The notes: generated from the letters alone by a model not told the origin. Numbered from the stretch's first letter, positions 43,415-52,259 are shown. The stretch is DNA of 64,000 bases from Streptomyces sp. NBC_01268 (GCF_036240795.1 NZ_CP108454.1:6012001-6076000); one strand, 5' to 3'. Numbers and translations: made by a program.

Positions 43415-44842
43415 ATGGCCCCAGTCGCCATGCGTCTCGCTGCACAATCTCTCTCCGACGCCCAGCCCGTCCCCTTCTGGCTGGAAGACCCCGGCAAGCC
43501 GGGAGCACTGCCCGCTCTCACCGGCAGTGAGCGCTGCGACCTGCTGGTCGTGGGCGGCGGCTACAGCGGTCTGTGGACCGCTCTGATCGCCAAGGAGCGC
43601 GACCCCTCCCGGGACGTCGTGCTCATCGAAGGCCGCGAGGTGGGCTGGGCCGCCTCGGGCCGCAACGGAGGCTTCTGCGCCGCCTCCCTCACCCACGGCC
43701 TCGGCAACGGGCTCGCCCGCTGGCCGGGAGAGCTCGCCAAGCTGGAGCGGATGGGCGAGCACAACCTCGACGCCATCGAGGAGGCCGTCGCCCGCTACTC
43801 CCTGGACTGCGACTTCGAGCGCACCGGCGAGATCGACGTGGCCACCGAGGCCTACCAGGTGGACGAGCTCCACGAGCTGTACGAGGAGGCCGAGCGGCTC
43901 GGTCTCGCCGAGGGGCTCGAACTCCTCGACGGCGAGGCCGTCCGGGCCGAGGTCGCCTCGCCGACCTTCAAGGGCGGCCTGTGGGACCGCCGCGGCGTCG
44001 CCATGCTGCACCCGGCGAAGCTGGCCTGGGGGCTCAAGCGGGCCTGTCTCGACCTGGGCGTGCGCGTCTTCGAGAACACCCCGGCGCTCGACCTGGTCTC
44101 GGCGGGCGGCTCCGGCGGCGGCATGGCCGTGCGCACCCCGTACGGCCGGGTCGCGGCCCGCCGGGTCGCCCTCGGCACCAACGTCTTCCCCTCGCTGGTC
44201 AAGCGGCTGCGGCACTACACCGTCCCGGTCTACGACTACGCGCTGATGACCGAGCCGCTCTCCGCCGAGCAGCTCGCCTCGATCGGCTGGAAGAACCGGC
44301 AGGGCCTGGGCGACAGCGCCAACCAGTTCCACTACTTCCGCATCACCGCGGACAACCGGATCCTGTGGGGCGGCTACGACGCCATCTACCAGTTCGGCGG
44401 CAAGGTGACCGCCGAGATGGACAACCGCCCGGAGACGTACCTGAAGCTGGCCGAGCACTTCTTCACCTGCTTCCCGCAGCTGGAGGGCCTCCGCTTCAGC
44501 CACGCCTGGGGCGGCGCGATCGACACCTGCTCGCGCTTCTCGGCCTTCTTCGGCACCTCGCACCAGGGCAAGGTGGCGTACGCGCAGGGCTACACGGGTC
44601 TCGGCGTCGGCGCCACGCGCTTCGGCGCGGACGTGATGCTGGACCTGCTGGCGGGGGAGCGGACCGAGCGCACCGAGCTGGAGATGGTCCGCTCCAAGCC
44701 GCTGCCGTTCCCGCCGGAGCCGATCGCCTGGGCGGGCATCGGGCTGACCAAGTGGTCGCTGGCCCGGGCCGACGAGAACGGCGGCCGACGCAACCTGTGG
44801 CTGAAGACCATGGACAAGCTGGGCCTGGGCTTCGACAGCTGA
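43415..44842 (+). CDS. FAD-dependent oxidoreductase, PuuB-like
   Basis: The 475-residue flavoprotein is of the D-amino-acid-oxidase fold. The dinucleotide motif is LLVVGGGYSGLWTALIA, followed by GREVGWAASGRNGGFCAA. Similar enzymes (PuuB) oxidise gamma-glutamylputrescine to an aldehyde; Streptomyces are known to use gamma-glutamylation of polyamines, so this is the likely role at the end of a polyamine operon. ATG 43415 has AGGAG nine bases upstream. A cognate glutamine-synthetase-like ligase is not in the window. Confidence 0.87.
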   Translation: MAPVAMRLAAQSLSDAQPVPFWLEDPGKPGALPALTGSERCDLLVVGGGYSGLWTALIAKERDPSRDVVLIEGREVGWAASGRNGGFCAASLTHGLGNGLARWPGELAKLERMGEHNLDAIEEAVARYSLDCDFERTGEIDVATEAYQVDELHELYEEAERLGLAEGLELLDGEAVRAEVASPTFKGGLWDRRGVAMLHPAKLAWGLKRACLDLGVRVFENTPALDLVSAGGSGGGMAVRTPYGRVAARRVALGTNVFPSLVKRLRHYTVPVYDYALMTEPLSAEQLASIGWKNRQGLGDSANQFHYFRITADNRILWGGYDAIYQFGGKVTAEMDNRPETYLKLAEHFFTCFPQLEGLRFSHAWGGAIDTCSRFSAFFGTSHQGKVAYAQGYTGLGVGATRFGADVMLDLLAGERTERTELEMVRSKPLPFPPEPIAWAGIGLTKWSLARADENGGRRNLWLKTMDKLGLGFDS

Positions 44843-44845
44843 CCG

Positions 44846-44866
44846 GCCCCGCGCGGGTGCCGGGGC
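44846..44866 (+). terminator. Short hairpin after the polyamine operon
   Basis: GCCCCG/CGGGGC, six pairs with a 9-base loop, begins four bases after the oxidase stop. The stem is short and lacks a T-run. Confidence 0.45.
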
Positions 44867-44887
44867 GTGATCCGGATGCGATGCGTC

Positions 44888-44903
44888 TGTGATCCAGATC
44901 ACA
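44888..44903. promoter_or_regulatory. Perfect CRP-type palindrome
   Basis: The site reads TGTGATCCAGATCACA and matches the classical TGTGA-N6-TCACA CRP consensus without error. Streptomyces Crp sites are described with GTG and CAC half-sites at this spacing. It lies 102 bases before the next start codon. Confidence 0.6.
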
Positions 44904-44946
44904 ACCCGCGGGTAGGAAACCCGCGTAAGAGAAACCCCGCACCGCC

Positions 44947-44992
44947 CTCTCTCCGTACGGACACCCCAACCGAGGTGCCCGTACGGAGAGAG
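44947..44992 (+). promoter_or_regulatory. Long leader hairpin reaching the ribosome-binding site
   Basis: CTCTCTCCGTACGG (44947-44960) pairs perfectly with CCGTACGGAGAGAG (44979-44992), and CACC/GGTG inside the loop can add four pairs. The 3' arm ends in the GAGAG that starts the Shine-Dalgarno GAGAGGAG, 12 bases before ATG 45005, so folding would hide part of it. Confidence 0.75.
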
Positions 44993-45004
44993 GAGACCGT
45001 CGCG

Positions 45005-45484
45005 ATGACTGGTTCGGGGGCCGCTGGGGCCAGGAGTGCCGTGGAGTGGCTGGCCTCGGTCGCGCCGGATCCCGACGCCTGCCGCTGGGAGTGGGAGCGC
45101 AACCCGCACGGGGTCGCGCTGCTGCCCGCCGGCAGGCGTTGGGACGTGCTGATCCTGCCGTCCGAGCTCGGCTATCCGACGCTCGACGTGCTGAGCCGCC
45201 TGGTGGACCGGCCGGGCCCGGTGCTCGCCGACTTCGGCGACGCCCGGATGGGCTTCTTCGTGCCGCCGGGCACCACCGCGCGCTGGCTCGGCACCGGGGT
45301 GCGCGGCGCGGGCGGCGGCACCTGGATCGTCGTCCCGTACCCGGGCCGGGTGACCGGCCGGGTGCGCTGGCTGGTGACCCCGGATGCGGCGGGCACCCTC
45401 ACGGACGCCTCGCTGCTCGAACTGGCGATGCACGAGGCCGCGGGCCGGCTGGCGCGGGGCGAAGGGGGTGCCGAGGGCAGCTGA
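45005..45484 (+). CDS. Hypothetical protein, possibly primase-polymerase-like
   Basis: The 159-residue soluble protein has no catalytic motif I can name with confidence. It starts ARSAVEWLASVAPDPDACRWEWERNPHG and contains RRWDVLILPSELGYPTLDVLSRL and DARMGFFVPPGTTARW. Similar Streptomyces proteins are sometimes annotated as bifunctional DNA primase/polymerase N-terminal-like; I cannot confirm this by eye. GAGAGGAG lies upstream of ATG 45005 and is partly within a hairpin. It follows the polyamine operon and precedes a chitinase. Confidence 0.75.
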   Translation: MTGSGAAGARSAVEWLASVAPDPDACRWEWERNPHGVALLPAGRRWDVLILPSELGYPTLDVLSRLVDRPGPVLADFGDARMGFFVPPGTTARWLGTGVRGAGGGTWIVVPYPGRVTGRVRWLVTPDAAGTLTDASLLELAMHEAAGRLARGEGGAEGS

Positions 45485-45502
45485 CGACGCGTCATACCCG
45501 GC

Positions 45503-45538
45503 AAAGGTCTTGACCACTCAATTGGTCTGGACCATGCT
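45503..45538 (+). promoter_or_regulatory. Chitinase promoter with two DasR-like boxes
   Basis: TTGACC (45510-45515) and CATGCT (45533-45538) are spaced 17 bases. AAAGGTCTTGACCACT (45503-45518) and ATTGGTCTGGACCATG (45521-45536) both resemble the DasR-responsive element and the direct repeats known in Streptomyces chitinase promoters. Box one covers the minus-35, box two the minus-10. Confidence 0.75.
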
Positions 45539-45580
45539 GTGGCGCGCTCCACCTCGATTCCCCCCACCCCGGAGGCAGTT

Positions 45581-47386
45581 GTGGACCGCACCAGACCCCT
45601 CACCCTGCTGCTGGCGGGCGTCCTCGCCGCCGGCGGACTCGTGGCGCTCACCCCCCTGGCCCAGGCCGCCGACACCGAACTCGCCCGCAACGGCGGCTTC
45701 GAGGCCGGCCTGGACGGCTGGAGCTGCACGGCCGGCAGCGGGGCCGCCGTCTCCTCGCCCGTGCACGGCGGGACGAAGGCCCTGCAGGCCACGCCCGCGG
45801 GCAGCGACAACGCCAAGTGCTCGCAGACCGTCACCGTGAAGCCGAACTCCACCTACACGCTCAGCGGCTGGGTCCGCGGCAGCTACGTCTACCTCGGCGC
45901 CTCCGGCACCGGCACCGCCGACGCCTCCGCCTGGACCCAGTCGGCCCCGGACTGGCAGCGGCTCGCCACCACCTTCACCACCGGCGCCTCGACCACCTCG
46001 GTCACGCTCTACACCCACGGCTGGTACGGCACCGGCGCCTACGGCGCCGACGACCTGTCCCTCCTCGGCCCCGGCGGCGACCCGGTCCAGATCCCGGCGA
46101 CCCCGACCGGCCTGACCGCGGGCTCCGCGACCTCCTCCTCGGTCACGCTGAACTGGCCGGCGGTCTCCGGCGCCACCTCCTACAAGCTCTACAAGGACGG
46201 CGCCGCGCTCGCGACCGTCACCGGCACCTCGTACACGGCGACCGGTCTGGCCGCCGCCACCGCGTACAGCTTCCAGGTCTCCGCCGCGAACGGCGCGGGC
46301 GAGTCGGCGAAGTCCACCGCCGTGACCGGCACCACGACCAGCGGGGGCGGCGGCAACCCCGGCGGCTCGCTGCCCGCCCACGCCCTCGTCGGCTACCTCC
46401 ACGCCAGCTTCGCCAACGGCTCCGGCTACACCCGCATGGCCGACGTCCCCGACTCCTGGGACGTCATCAACCTCGCCTTCGGCGAGCCGACCTCGGTCAC
46501 CTCGGGCGACATCCGCTTCAGCCTCTGCCCGGCGACCGAATGCCCGGGCGTCGAGTCCCCCGCCGACTTCAAGGCCGCCATCAAGGCCAAGCAGGCCGCC
46601 GGGAAGAAGGTCCTGATCTCCATCGGCGGCCAGAACGGCCAGGTCCAGCTCTCCACCACCGCCGCCCGCGACACCTTCGTCTCCTCCGTCTCGAAGATCA
46701 TCGACGAGTACGGGCTCGACGGCCTCGACATCGACTTCGAGGGCCACTCCCTGTCGCTGCAGACCGGCGACACCGACTTCCGCAACCCGACCAGCCCGGT
46801 CATCGTCAACCTGATCTCGGCGGTCAAGACCCTCAAGGCCAAGTACGGCGCGACGTTCGTCCTCACCATGGCCCCGGAGACCTTCTTCGTCCAGCTCGGC
46901 TACCAGTACTACGGCTCCGGCCCCTGGGGCGGCCAGGACCCGCGCGCCGGCGCCTACCTCCCGGTCATCCACGCGCTGCGCGACGACCTCACCCTGCTGC
47001 ACGTCCAGGACTACAACTCGGGCTCGATCATGGGCCTCGACAACCAGTACCACTCCATGGGCGGCGCGGACTTCCACATCGCCATGACCGACATGCTCCT
47101 CACCGGCTTCCCCGTCGCCGGCAACACGGACCGCGTCTTCCCGGCCCTCCGCCCCGACCAGGTCGCCATCGGCCTGCCCGCCTCCACCCAGGCCGGCAAC
47201 GGCCACACCACCCCGGCCGAGGTGAACAAGGCCCTCGACTGCCTCACGAAGAAGACCGACTGCGGCGGCTACCAGACCCACGGCACCTGGCCGGCCCTGC
47301 GCGGCCTGATGACCTGGTCGATCAACTGGGACCGCTACAACCAGTACGCGTTCAGCCGGAACTTCGACGCGTACAACTGGAGCTGA
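45581..47386 (+). CDS. Secreted family 18 chitinase with CBM and FnIII domains
   Basis: This endo-type chitinase is exported to degrade chitin. The 601-residue precursor has a signal peptide (residues 1-30, ending AQAA), a carbohydrate-binding module (about 31-165, NGGFEAGLDGWSC), a fibronectin type III domain (about 172-253), a Gly linker and the GH18 barrel (about 265-601). The catalytic motif DGLDIDFE is complete at residues 380-387. GTG 45581 has GGAGG upstream. Two DasR-like boxes in the promoter predict repression relieved by chitin-derived amino sugars. The 3' end overlaps the PAP2 gene by 35 bases. Confidence 0.95.
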   Translation: MDRTRPLTLLLAGVLAAGGLVALTPLAQAADTELARNGGFEAGLDGWSCTAGSGAAVSSPVHGGTKALQATPAGSDNAKCSQTVTVKPNSTYTLSGWVRGSYVYLGASGTGTADASAWTQSAPDWQRLATTFTTGASTTSVTLYTHGWYGTGAYGADDLSLLGPGGDPVQIPATPTGLTAGSATSSSVTLNWPAVSGATSYKLYKDGAALATVTGTSYTATGLAAATAYSFQVSAANGAGESAKSTAVTGTTTSGGGGNPGGSLPAHALVGYLHASFANGSGYTRMADVPDSWDVINLAFGEPTSVTSGDIRFSLCPATECPGVESPADFKAAIKAKQAAGKKVLISIGGQNGQVQLSTTAARDTFVSSVSKIIDEYGLDGLDIDFEGHSLSLQTGDTDFRNPTSPVIVNLISAVKTLKAKYGATFVLTMAPETFFVQLGYQYYGSGPWGGQDPRAGAYLPVIHALRDDLTLLHVQDYNSGSIMGLDNQYHSMGGADFHIAMTDMLLTGFPVAGNTDRVFPALRPDQVAIGLPASTQAGNGHTTPAEVNKALDCLTKKTDCGGYQTHGTWPALRGLMTWSINWDRYNQYAFSRNFDAYNWS

Positions 47387-48086
47387 CGAACAGGACCAGC
47401 ACCCCCAGGCAGCAACTGGCCAGCACGTCCAGCGGCCAGTGGTAGCCGCGCAGCACCAGTCCGGTGCCCGTCACCGCCGTGAGCACGGCGGCGACGGGCA
47501 CCAGGCGCCGGGACACCAGGAAGGCCGCGCCGAAGTACGCGACGAGGGCCGTGGCCGTGTGGCCCGACGGGTAGTAGCCGTGGGCCCAGGGTTCGAGGGG
47601 GCCGGGGCGGGCGGTCCACTCCTTCAGGGGGACCACCAGGAGCGGGACGGCGGCCATGGCCAGCCCCGCGAAGAGGGCCGCGGCACGGCGGCCGCGCCGG
47701 TAGGCGTACGCCATGGCGGCGGCGAGCACCGGCAGCGCGACCGTCAGGTTCCCCAGGTCGGAGGCGGCCTCGCTCAGACCGCGCGGGACGGTGTCCACCA
47801 GGGCGCGGGAGAGGCGTGCGTCGAGGCGGGCCAGCGGGCCGTCGGCCAGGACCTGCCAGGTGACGAGGGTGAGGGCGACCAGGGCCCAGAAGACAGCCGA
47901 CCGCCCCGGAACAGGGGGGGTGGTTCCGGGGCGGTCGCCTTGACCGGGCTGCCGCGCGCCCCGGGGGGTGTGGGGCGGGCGGCCATCCGATCGGTGAGGA
48001 GTTCCGGAGCCCAGGGCTCCAGTGGTGTGCGCCAGGGCACGGTGTGGGCGGGGCTGGGGAGGCTCCGCCCGGGGTGTTTCTTTCAT
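47352..48086 (-). CDS. PAP2 family phosphatase, membrane protein
   Basis: The 244-residue protein belongs to the PAP2 superfamily, which dephosphorylates lipid phosphates such as phosphatidate or undecaprenyl pyrophosphate. The three motifs are KEWTARPG, YPSGHTATAL and RGYHWPLDV, so the active site is intact. Five or six membrane segments start near residue 65. The first 60 residues are Pro/Gly/Arg-rich and unusual for the family, and they contain a 15-bp inverted repeat. The start ATG 48086 lacks a ribosome-binding site, so the N-terminus is uncertain. Confidence 0.83.
   Translation of the reverse strand: MKETPRAEPPQPRPHRALAHTTGALGSGTPHRSDGRPPHTPRGARQPGQGDRPGTTPPVPGRSAVFWALVALTLVTWQVLADGPLARLDARLSRALVDTVPRGLSEAASDLGNLTVALPVLAAAMAYAYRRGRRAAALFAGLAMAAVPLLVVPLKEWTARPGPLEPWAHGYYPSGHTATALVAYFGAAFLVSRRLVPVAAVLTAVTGTGLVLRGYHWPLDVLASCCLGVLVLFVSSSCTRRSSG
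47898..47937. repeat. 15-bp perfect inverted repeat within the PAP2 frame
   Basis: CGACCGCCCCGGAAC (47898-47912) and its exact reverse complement (47923-47937) flank a 10-base G-rich loop. It looks like a terminator hairpin but lies inside the 5' coding part of the PAP2 gene, just before its first membrane segment. Confidence 0.9.
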
Positions 48087-48174
48087 CTGCTGAAACCGTA
48101 CGCCACGAAGAAGGGGACCGACAGCCGGAACTCCATCCCGCCATCGGCCCCCCACAGCTTCTTCACACGGAGCG

Positions 48175-49509
48175 TCAGATCGTGGCGAACGCGCTCTCGA
48201 TGACGTCCAGGCCCTCGTTCAGGAGGTCCTCGCCGATGACCAGCGGCGGCAGGAAGCGCAGCACGTTGCCGTAGGTGCCACAGGTCAGGACGAGGACGCC
48301 CTCCGCGTGGCAGAACTTGGCGAGCGCGGCGGCGGCCTCCGCGTTCGGCTCCTTGGTCGCCTGGTCCTTGACCAGCTCGATCGCGATCATGGCGCCGCGG
48401 CCGCGGATGTCGCCGATGACCGGGAACTTCTCCTGCATGGCCGTCAGGCGGGCCTTCATGAGGGACTCGATCTTCTTCGCCGCGGCGTTGAGGTCGAGCT
48501 CCTTCATGGTCTCGATGGCGCCGAGCGCACCGGCGCACGCGACCGGGTTGCCGCCGTAGGTGCCGCCGAGGCCGCCGCCGTGGACGGAGTCCATGATCTC
48601 GGCGCGGCCGGTGACCGCGGCGAGCGGCAGACCGCCCGCGATGCCCTTGGCGGTGGTGATGAGGTCGGGGACGATGCCCTCGTCCTCACAGGCGAACCAC
48701 TGGCCGGTGCGGCAGAAGCCGGACTGGATCTCGTCGGCGACGAAGACGATGCCGTTGTCGTTGGCGAACTTCACGATCGCCGGCAGGAAGCCCTTGGCCG
48801 GCTCGATGAAGCCGCCCTCGCCGAGCACCGGCTCGATGATGATCGCGGCGACGTTGTCGGCGCCGATCTGCTTGGTGATCTGGTCGATGGCCTGGGTGGC
48901 GGCCTCGGGGCCGCAGTTCTCCGGGCCGGTGGGCCAGCGGTAGCCGTAGGCGACCGGCACGCGGTAGACCTCGGGCGCGAACGGGCCGAAGCCCTGCTTG
49001 TACGGCATGTTCTTCGCCGTCAGCGCCATCGTCAGGTTGGTGCGGCCGTGGTAGCCGTGGTCGAAGACGACGACGGCCTGGCGCTTGGTGTACGAACGCG
49101 CGATCTTGACCGCGTTCTCGACGGCCTCGGCGCCCGAGTTGAACAGGGCGGACTTCTTGGCGTGGTCGCCCGGGGTCAGCTCGGAGAGCGCCTCGCAGAC
49201 CTCCACGTAACCCTCGTACGGCGTCACCATGAAACAGGTGTGGGTGAAGTCCGCGAGCTGCGCGGAGGCGCGGCGGACCACGGCCTCGGCGGAGGCGCCC
49301 ACGGAGGTCACGGCGATGCCGGAGCCGAAGTCGATCAGCTGGTTGCCGTCGACGTCCTCGATGATGCCGCCACCGGCCCGCTTGGTGAACACCGGCAGCG
49401 TGGAGCCCACGCCACCGGCGACCGCGTCGAGACGGCGGGCCTGAAGCTCCTGCGACTTCGGGCCGGGGATGGCGGTGACGACGCGCCGCTCCTGCGGGAC
49501 AGCGTTCAT
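48175..49509 (-). CDS. gabT: 4-aminobutyrate aminotransferase
   Basis: This PLP enzyme transfers the amino group of GABA to 2-oxoglutarate, making succinate semialdehyde. The 444-residue protein shows AIPGPKSQELQARR, FNSGAEAVENAVKIAR, DEIQSGFCRTGQWFA and the PLP lysine in TTAKGIAGGLPLAAV, the pattern of bacterial GabT. AGGAG seven bases before ATG 49509 fixes the start. It is divergent from the VirD4-like gene. With the dehydrogenase at 55408 and the PucR regulator at 52340 it makes up a GABA catabolic group. Confidence 0.95.
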   Translation of the reverse strand: MNAVPQERRVVTAIPGPKSQELQARRLDAVAGGVGSTLPVFTKRAGGGIIEDVDGNQLIDFGSGIAVTSVGASAEAVVRRASAQLADFTHTCFMVTPYEGYVEVCEALSELTPGDHAKKSALFNSGAEAVENAVKIARSYTKRQAVVVFDHGYHGRTNLTMALTAKNMPYKQGFGPFAPEVYRVPVAYGYRWPTGPENCGPEAATQAIDQITKQIGADNVAAIIIEPVLGEGGFIEPAKGFLPAIVKFANDNGIVFVADEIQSGFCRTGQWFACEDEGIVPDLITTAKGIAGGLPLAAVTGRAEIMDSVHGGGLGGTYGGNPVACAGALGAIETMKELDLNAAAKKIESLMKARLTAMQEKFPVIGDIRGRGAMIAIELVKDQATKEPNAEAAAALAKFCHAEGVLVLTCGTYGNVLRFLPPLVIGEDLLNEGLDVIESAFATI

Positions 49510-49743
49510 GCGGGGCTCCTGGGGGTGTTCTGGACGCACTTGCGGGTTTCCTCCGCAGGCTAGGCGCGAGGGAGGGGGAGAGGCATGCGCCGATCGGGAG
49601 TGGTGGGGGGTGTGTCGTTGTCCGCGGTGGACATGACGGCACGGATTCGCCCGGCTGGGCGAAACGGCTCGGCCGGGACCGATCACCACTAGATTGACGC
49701 TTGCACGGATGCGGCGACCTGGCTGGTCAGGGGGCAGGGGTTC

Positions 49744-52227
49744 ATGGAGACCGAAGGCACGTACGAGTCACGCGACCGGTCCGGCGGCGGGGCGCCCCGG
49801 GCGGGGGACGGCGCGGCGCGGGGGGTCCCGTCGGTCCCTCCGGTACCCCGCCCGGCGGGCCCGCCCCCCCTGCCCCCGACCGCCCCCGCCTCTCCTCCGA
49901 CAGCACCCCCGCCCACCCCCGCCACTCCGCCGCCCCCCGCCGCCCCGCCCCGGCCGGACCAGGCGCCGGCGGCCCGGCATCCCGTGGCCGAGTGGCTGGA
50001 CGCGCCGCGGCCGGAGGCGGGGCTGGGGATCTGGCGGTTGCGGTATGTGCCGGGGGTGGCGCCGGCGTCCGCCGGGATCACGCCGGTCACCGTCGCGGGC
50101 ATGCTGATCCCCGTACTCGTCGGGCTGCTCTTCTGGTCGGCCTGGCAGCGCGGCGCCATTCCGTACGGGTACCTCGTGCTCAAGACCCTCACCCCCGGCG
50201 AATGGTGGTGGCCCGGGACCACCGCGCCGAGGGACTGGCACGGCTCCGCGGCCCACGACGTCTTCGGCGGCCTCGTCTTCCTCGGACTGGTCTGGGTGAT
50301 CGGCCGGCTCGGCGCCTGGGGCCGGATCGCCCGGTACTTCCTCGACCGCCACCGCCCCCCGGCGCGCGCCGCGCTCACCGGCGGTCTCGCCCTCGTCGTG
50401 CTCGCGTTCGTCTGGCCCGAGGCCTTCGGCCTCGGCTGGGACCCGCTGCCGGTGGCCTCCCCGGTGTTCTCCCTCGTCGCCCTGCTCACCGGCGGCTTCG
50501 AGGTGTTCGCCTCGCCCTTCCTCGTCTACCCCCTGTACGCGGTGATCACGGCGGCGGTCCTCTGGCCCTTCGCCCGGCTCGGACGGTGGCCGGCGCTCAT
50601 CCGCGCCTGGCGGACCGGATCCGCCGAAGCCGCCACCCCCGCCCCCGCCCCGGCGGGCCCTCCGCCGTCCCAGTGGCCGCCGCTCAGGGAGTCGGGCGAG
50701 CACCGCGCCGCCGACCTGCTCGCCGCCGAGGTGGCCGGCGGGCGGATGAACGACGTCGACTGCGCACGCGTGCGCCGCAGCTGGCGGGAGACCGCCCGCG
50801 ACGCCGTGGGGCGCGCCACCCTCGTCCGCACTCTGCTGGAACAGGGCGCCGCGGCGGGCGCGCACCCCTCGGGCGCCCGCGACCTCCCGCACCGCTCGGC
50901 CGCGCACGACCTGCTGGTCGGCCAGGTCCGGGTCGGGCGGTACGCGTCAGCCGAGCGCACCCCGTACGCGTACCGCGGTGCCGGGCTCGCCCTCGACCCC
51001 GGGCTCCTCGCCACCTCCCTCCTCGCGGTCGGCCCCTCCGGCGCCGGCAAGAGCCGCGCCCTCGTCGGGCCCGTCGTCGAGGCGCTCACCCTCCAGGCCC
51101 TCACCGGCGGCTGCGCCGTCGTCGCCGTCGGCGCGCCCGGCGCCCCACTCGGCTCCGACGCGGCGTACGACGTCGTCGTCCGGCTCGGCGACCGGTCCTC
51201 GCCCTACGACCTGGACCTGTACGCCGGGGCCACCGACCCCGACGAGGCCGCCGCCGTCCTCGCCGAGGGCCTGGTCGGCGACATGGAGGGTGTGGAGACC
51301 CGGCGCGCCGCCACCGCCCTCGCCCAGCTCATCGGCCCCTACCGGACCGCCCACGGCCGCTTCCCGAGCGTGCCGGTCCTCCGCGAGCTGCTCGAAGCCC
51401 ACCCCGACACGCTCCGCGCCCTGCTCGACCTGCTGCCGGCCGAGGGCGCGCAGGCCATGCGCCGGGAGCTGGACTCCCGGATGCGCCAGGTCGGCACCCC
51501 GACCGACGTCGGCCCCGTCCTCGCCGACCGGCTCGCCGCCCTCGACCGTCCCGCGTTCGCCGAGTTCTTCGGCGGCGGCAGCGAAGTGCGGCCCTTCTCT
51601 CTGCGGGCCGTCGCCCAGCATCCGATGCGGGTACGGATCAGCCTGCCGGAGGGCGGCCACGAGGAGGCCGCCCGCCTGCTCAACCGGCTCGTGCTCGCCC
51701 AGTTCCAGTCCGTCGTCCGGGACCGGGGCGGGCACGGTCCCTTCGCCTGTCTGGTCCTGGACGACGCGGCCGGTGCGCTGACCCCGGGGACCGTCCGGGC
51801 CCTCCAGCGGCTGCGCCCGCAGAACGCCGGCGTCGTGCTCGCCCTGCGCACCCTCGCGGACGTGCCCGCCGCGCTGCACGGGCCGCTGCTCGCGGTGGTC
51901 GGCTGCCGGATGGCCTTCGCCGGGCTACCCACCTGGGACGGCCGGGCCTTCGCCGAGGCCTGGGGCACCGAGCGGGTCGAGGCCACCGAAGTGGCCCACC
52001 ACACCGTCTTCGCCGACCAGCCGATGACCCGCGCCTACCACCGGCTGCGCAAGATGGTGACCGGCAAGGCCGTCACCACCGAAGCCGTCACCGTCCGGGA
52101 GGTCGAGCGCGAGCGCTGGTCCGCCTCCGATCTCGCCCACTCCGTCCCCCCGGGCCACGCGGTCCTCTCCCTCACCCACGTGCGCGGCGAACAGACCCCC
52201 CCGTTCCTCGTGGACCTGCGCGGCTGA
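49744..52227 (+). CDS. Membrane-anchored ATPase, VirD4/TraG-like, orphan
   Basis: The 827-residue protein begins with about 80 Pro/Ala-rich residues. Four membrane segments lie between about residues 119 and 285 (VTVAGMLIPVLVGLLFWSAW is the first). A P-loop ATPase follows, with Walker A GPSGAGKSRA near residue 430 and a Walker B-like CLVLDDAAGA near 669. This layout recalls type IV coupling proteins that pump DNA or protein, but no relaxase, pilin or other secretion gene is near. A sister gene at this place seems conserved in Streptomyces, usually called ATP/GTP-binding protein. Its role is unknown. Confidence 0.8.
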   Translation: METEGTYESRDRSGGGAPRAGDGAARGVPSVPPVPRPAGPPPLPPTAPASPPTAPPPTPATPPPPAAPPRPDQAPAARHPVAEWLDAPRPEAGLGIWRLRYVPGVAPASAGITPVTVAGMLIPVLVGLLFWSAWQRGAIPYGYLVLKTLTPGEWWWPGTTAPRDWHGSAAHDVFGGLVFLGLVWVIGRLGAWGRIARYFLDRHRPPARAALTGGLALVVLAFVWPEAFGLGWDPLPVASPVFSLVALLTGGFEVFASPFLVYPLYAVITAAVLWPFARLGRWPALIRAWRTGSAEAATPAPAPAGPPPSQWPPLRESGEHRAADLLAAEVAGGRMNDVDCARVRRSWRETARDAVGRATLVRTLLEQGAAAGAHPSGARDLPHRSAAHDLLVGQVRVGRYASAERTPYAYRGAGLALDPGLLATSLLAVGPSGAGKSRALVGPVVEALTLQALTGGCAVVAVGAPGAPLGSDAAYDVVVRLGDRSSPYDLDLYAGATDPDEAAAVLAEGLVGDMEGVETRRAATALAQLIGPYRTAHGRFPSVPVLRELLEAHPDTLRALLDLLPAEGAQAMRRELDSRMRQVGTPTDVGPVLADRLAALDRPAFAEFFGGGSEVRPFSLRAVAQHPMRVRISLPEGGHEEAARLLNRLVLAQFQSVVRDRGGHGPFACLVLDDAAGALTPGTVRALQRLRPQNAGVVLALRTLADVPAALHGPLLAVVGCRMAFAGLPTWDGRAFAEAWGTERVEATEVAHHTVFADQPMTRAYHRLRKMVTGKAVTTEAVTVREVERERWSASDLAHSVPPGHAVLSLTHVRGEQTPPFLVDLRG

Positions 52228-52233
52228 GGTCCC

Positions 52234-52259
52234 GGGGCGCCCTCGGCCGAGGGCGCCCC
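52234..52259 (+). terminator. Perfect palindromic hairpin after the ATPase gene
   Basis: GGGGCGCCCTCGG and CCGAGGGCGCCCC are exact reverse complements without spacer; realistically 11 pairs with a 4-base loop. It begins 7 bases after the ATPase stop and lacks a T-run. Confidence 0.7.

Noticed and set aside
49744..52227. Mark of an integrative conjugative element
   Set aside because: No integrase, relaxase, replication gene, attachment repeat or tRNA is near, and the flanking genes are ordinary metabolism.
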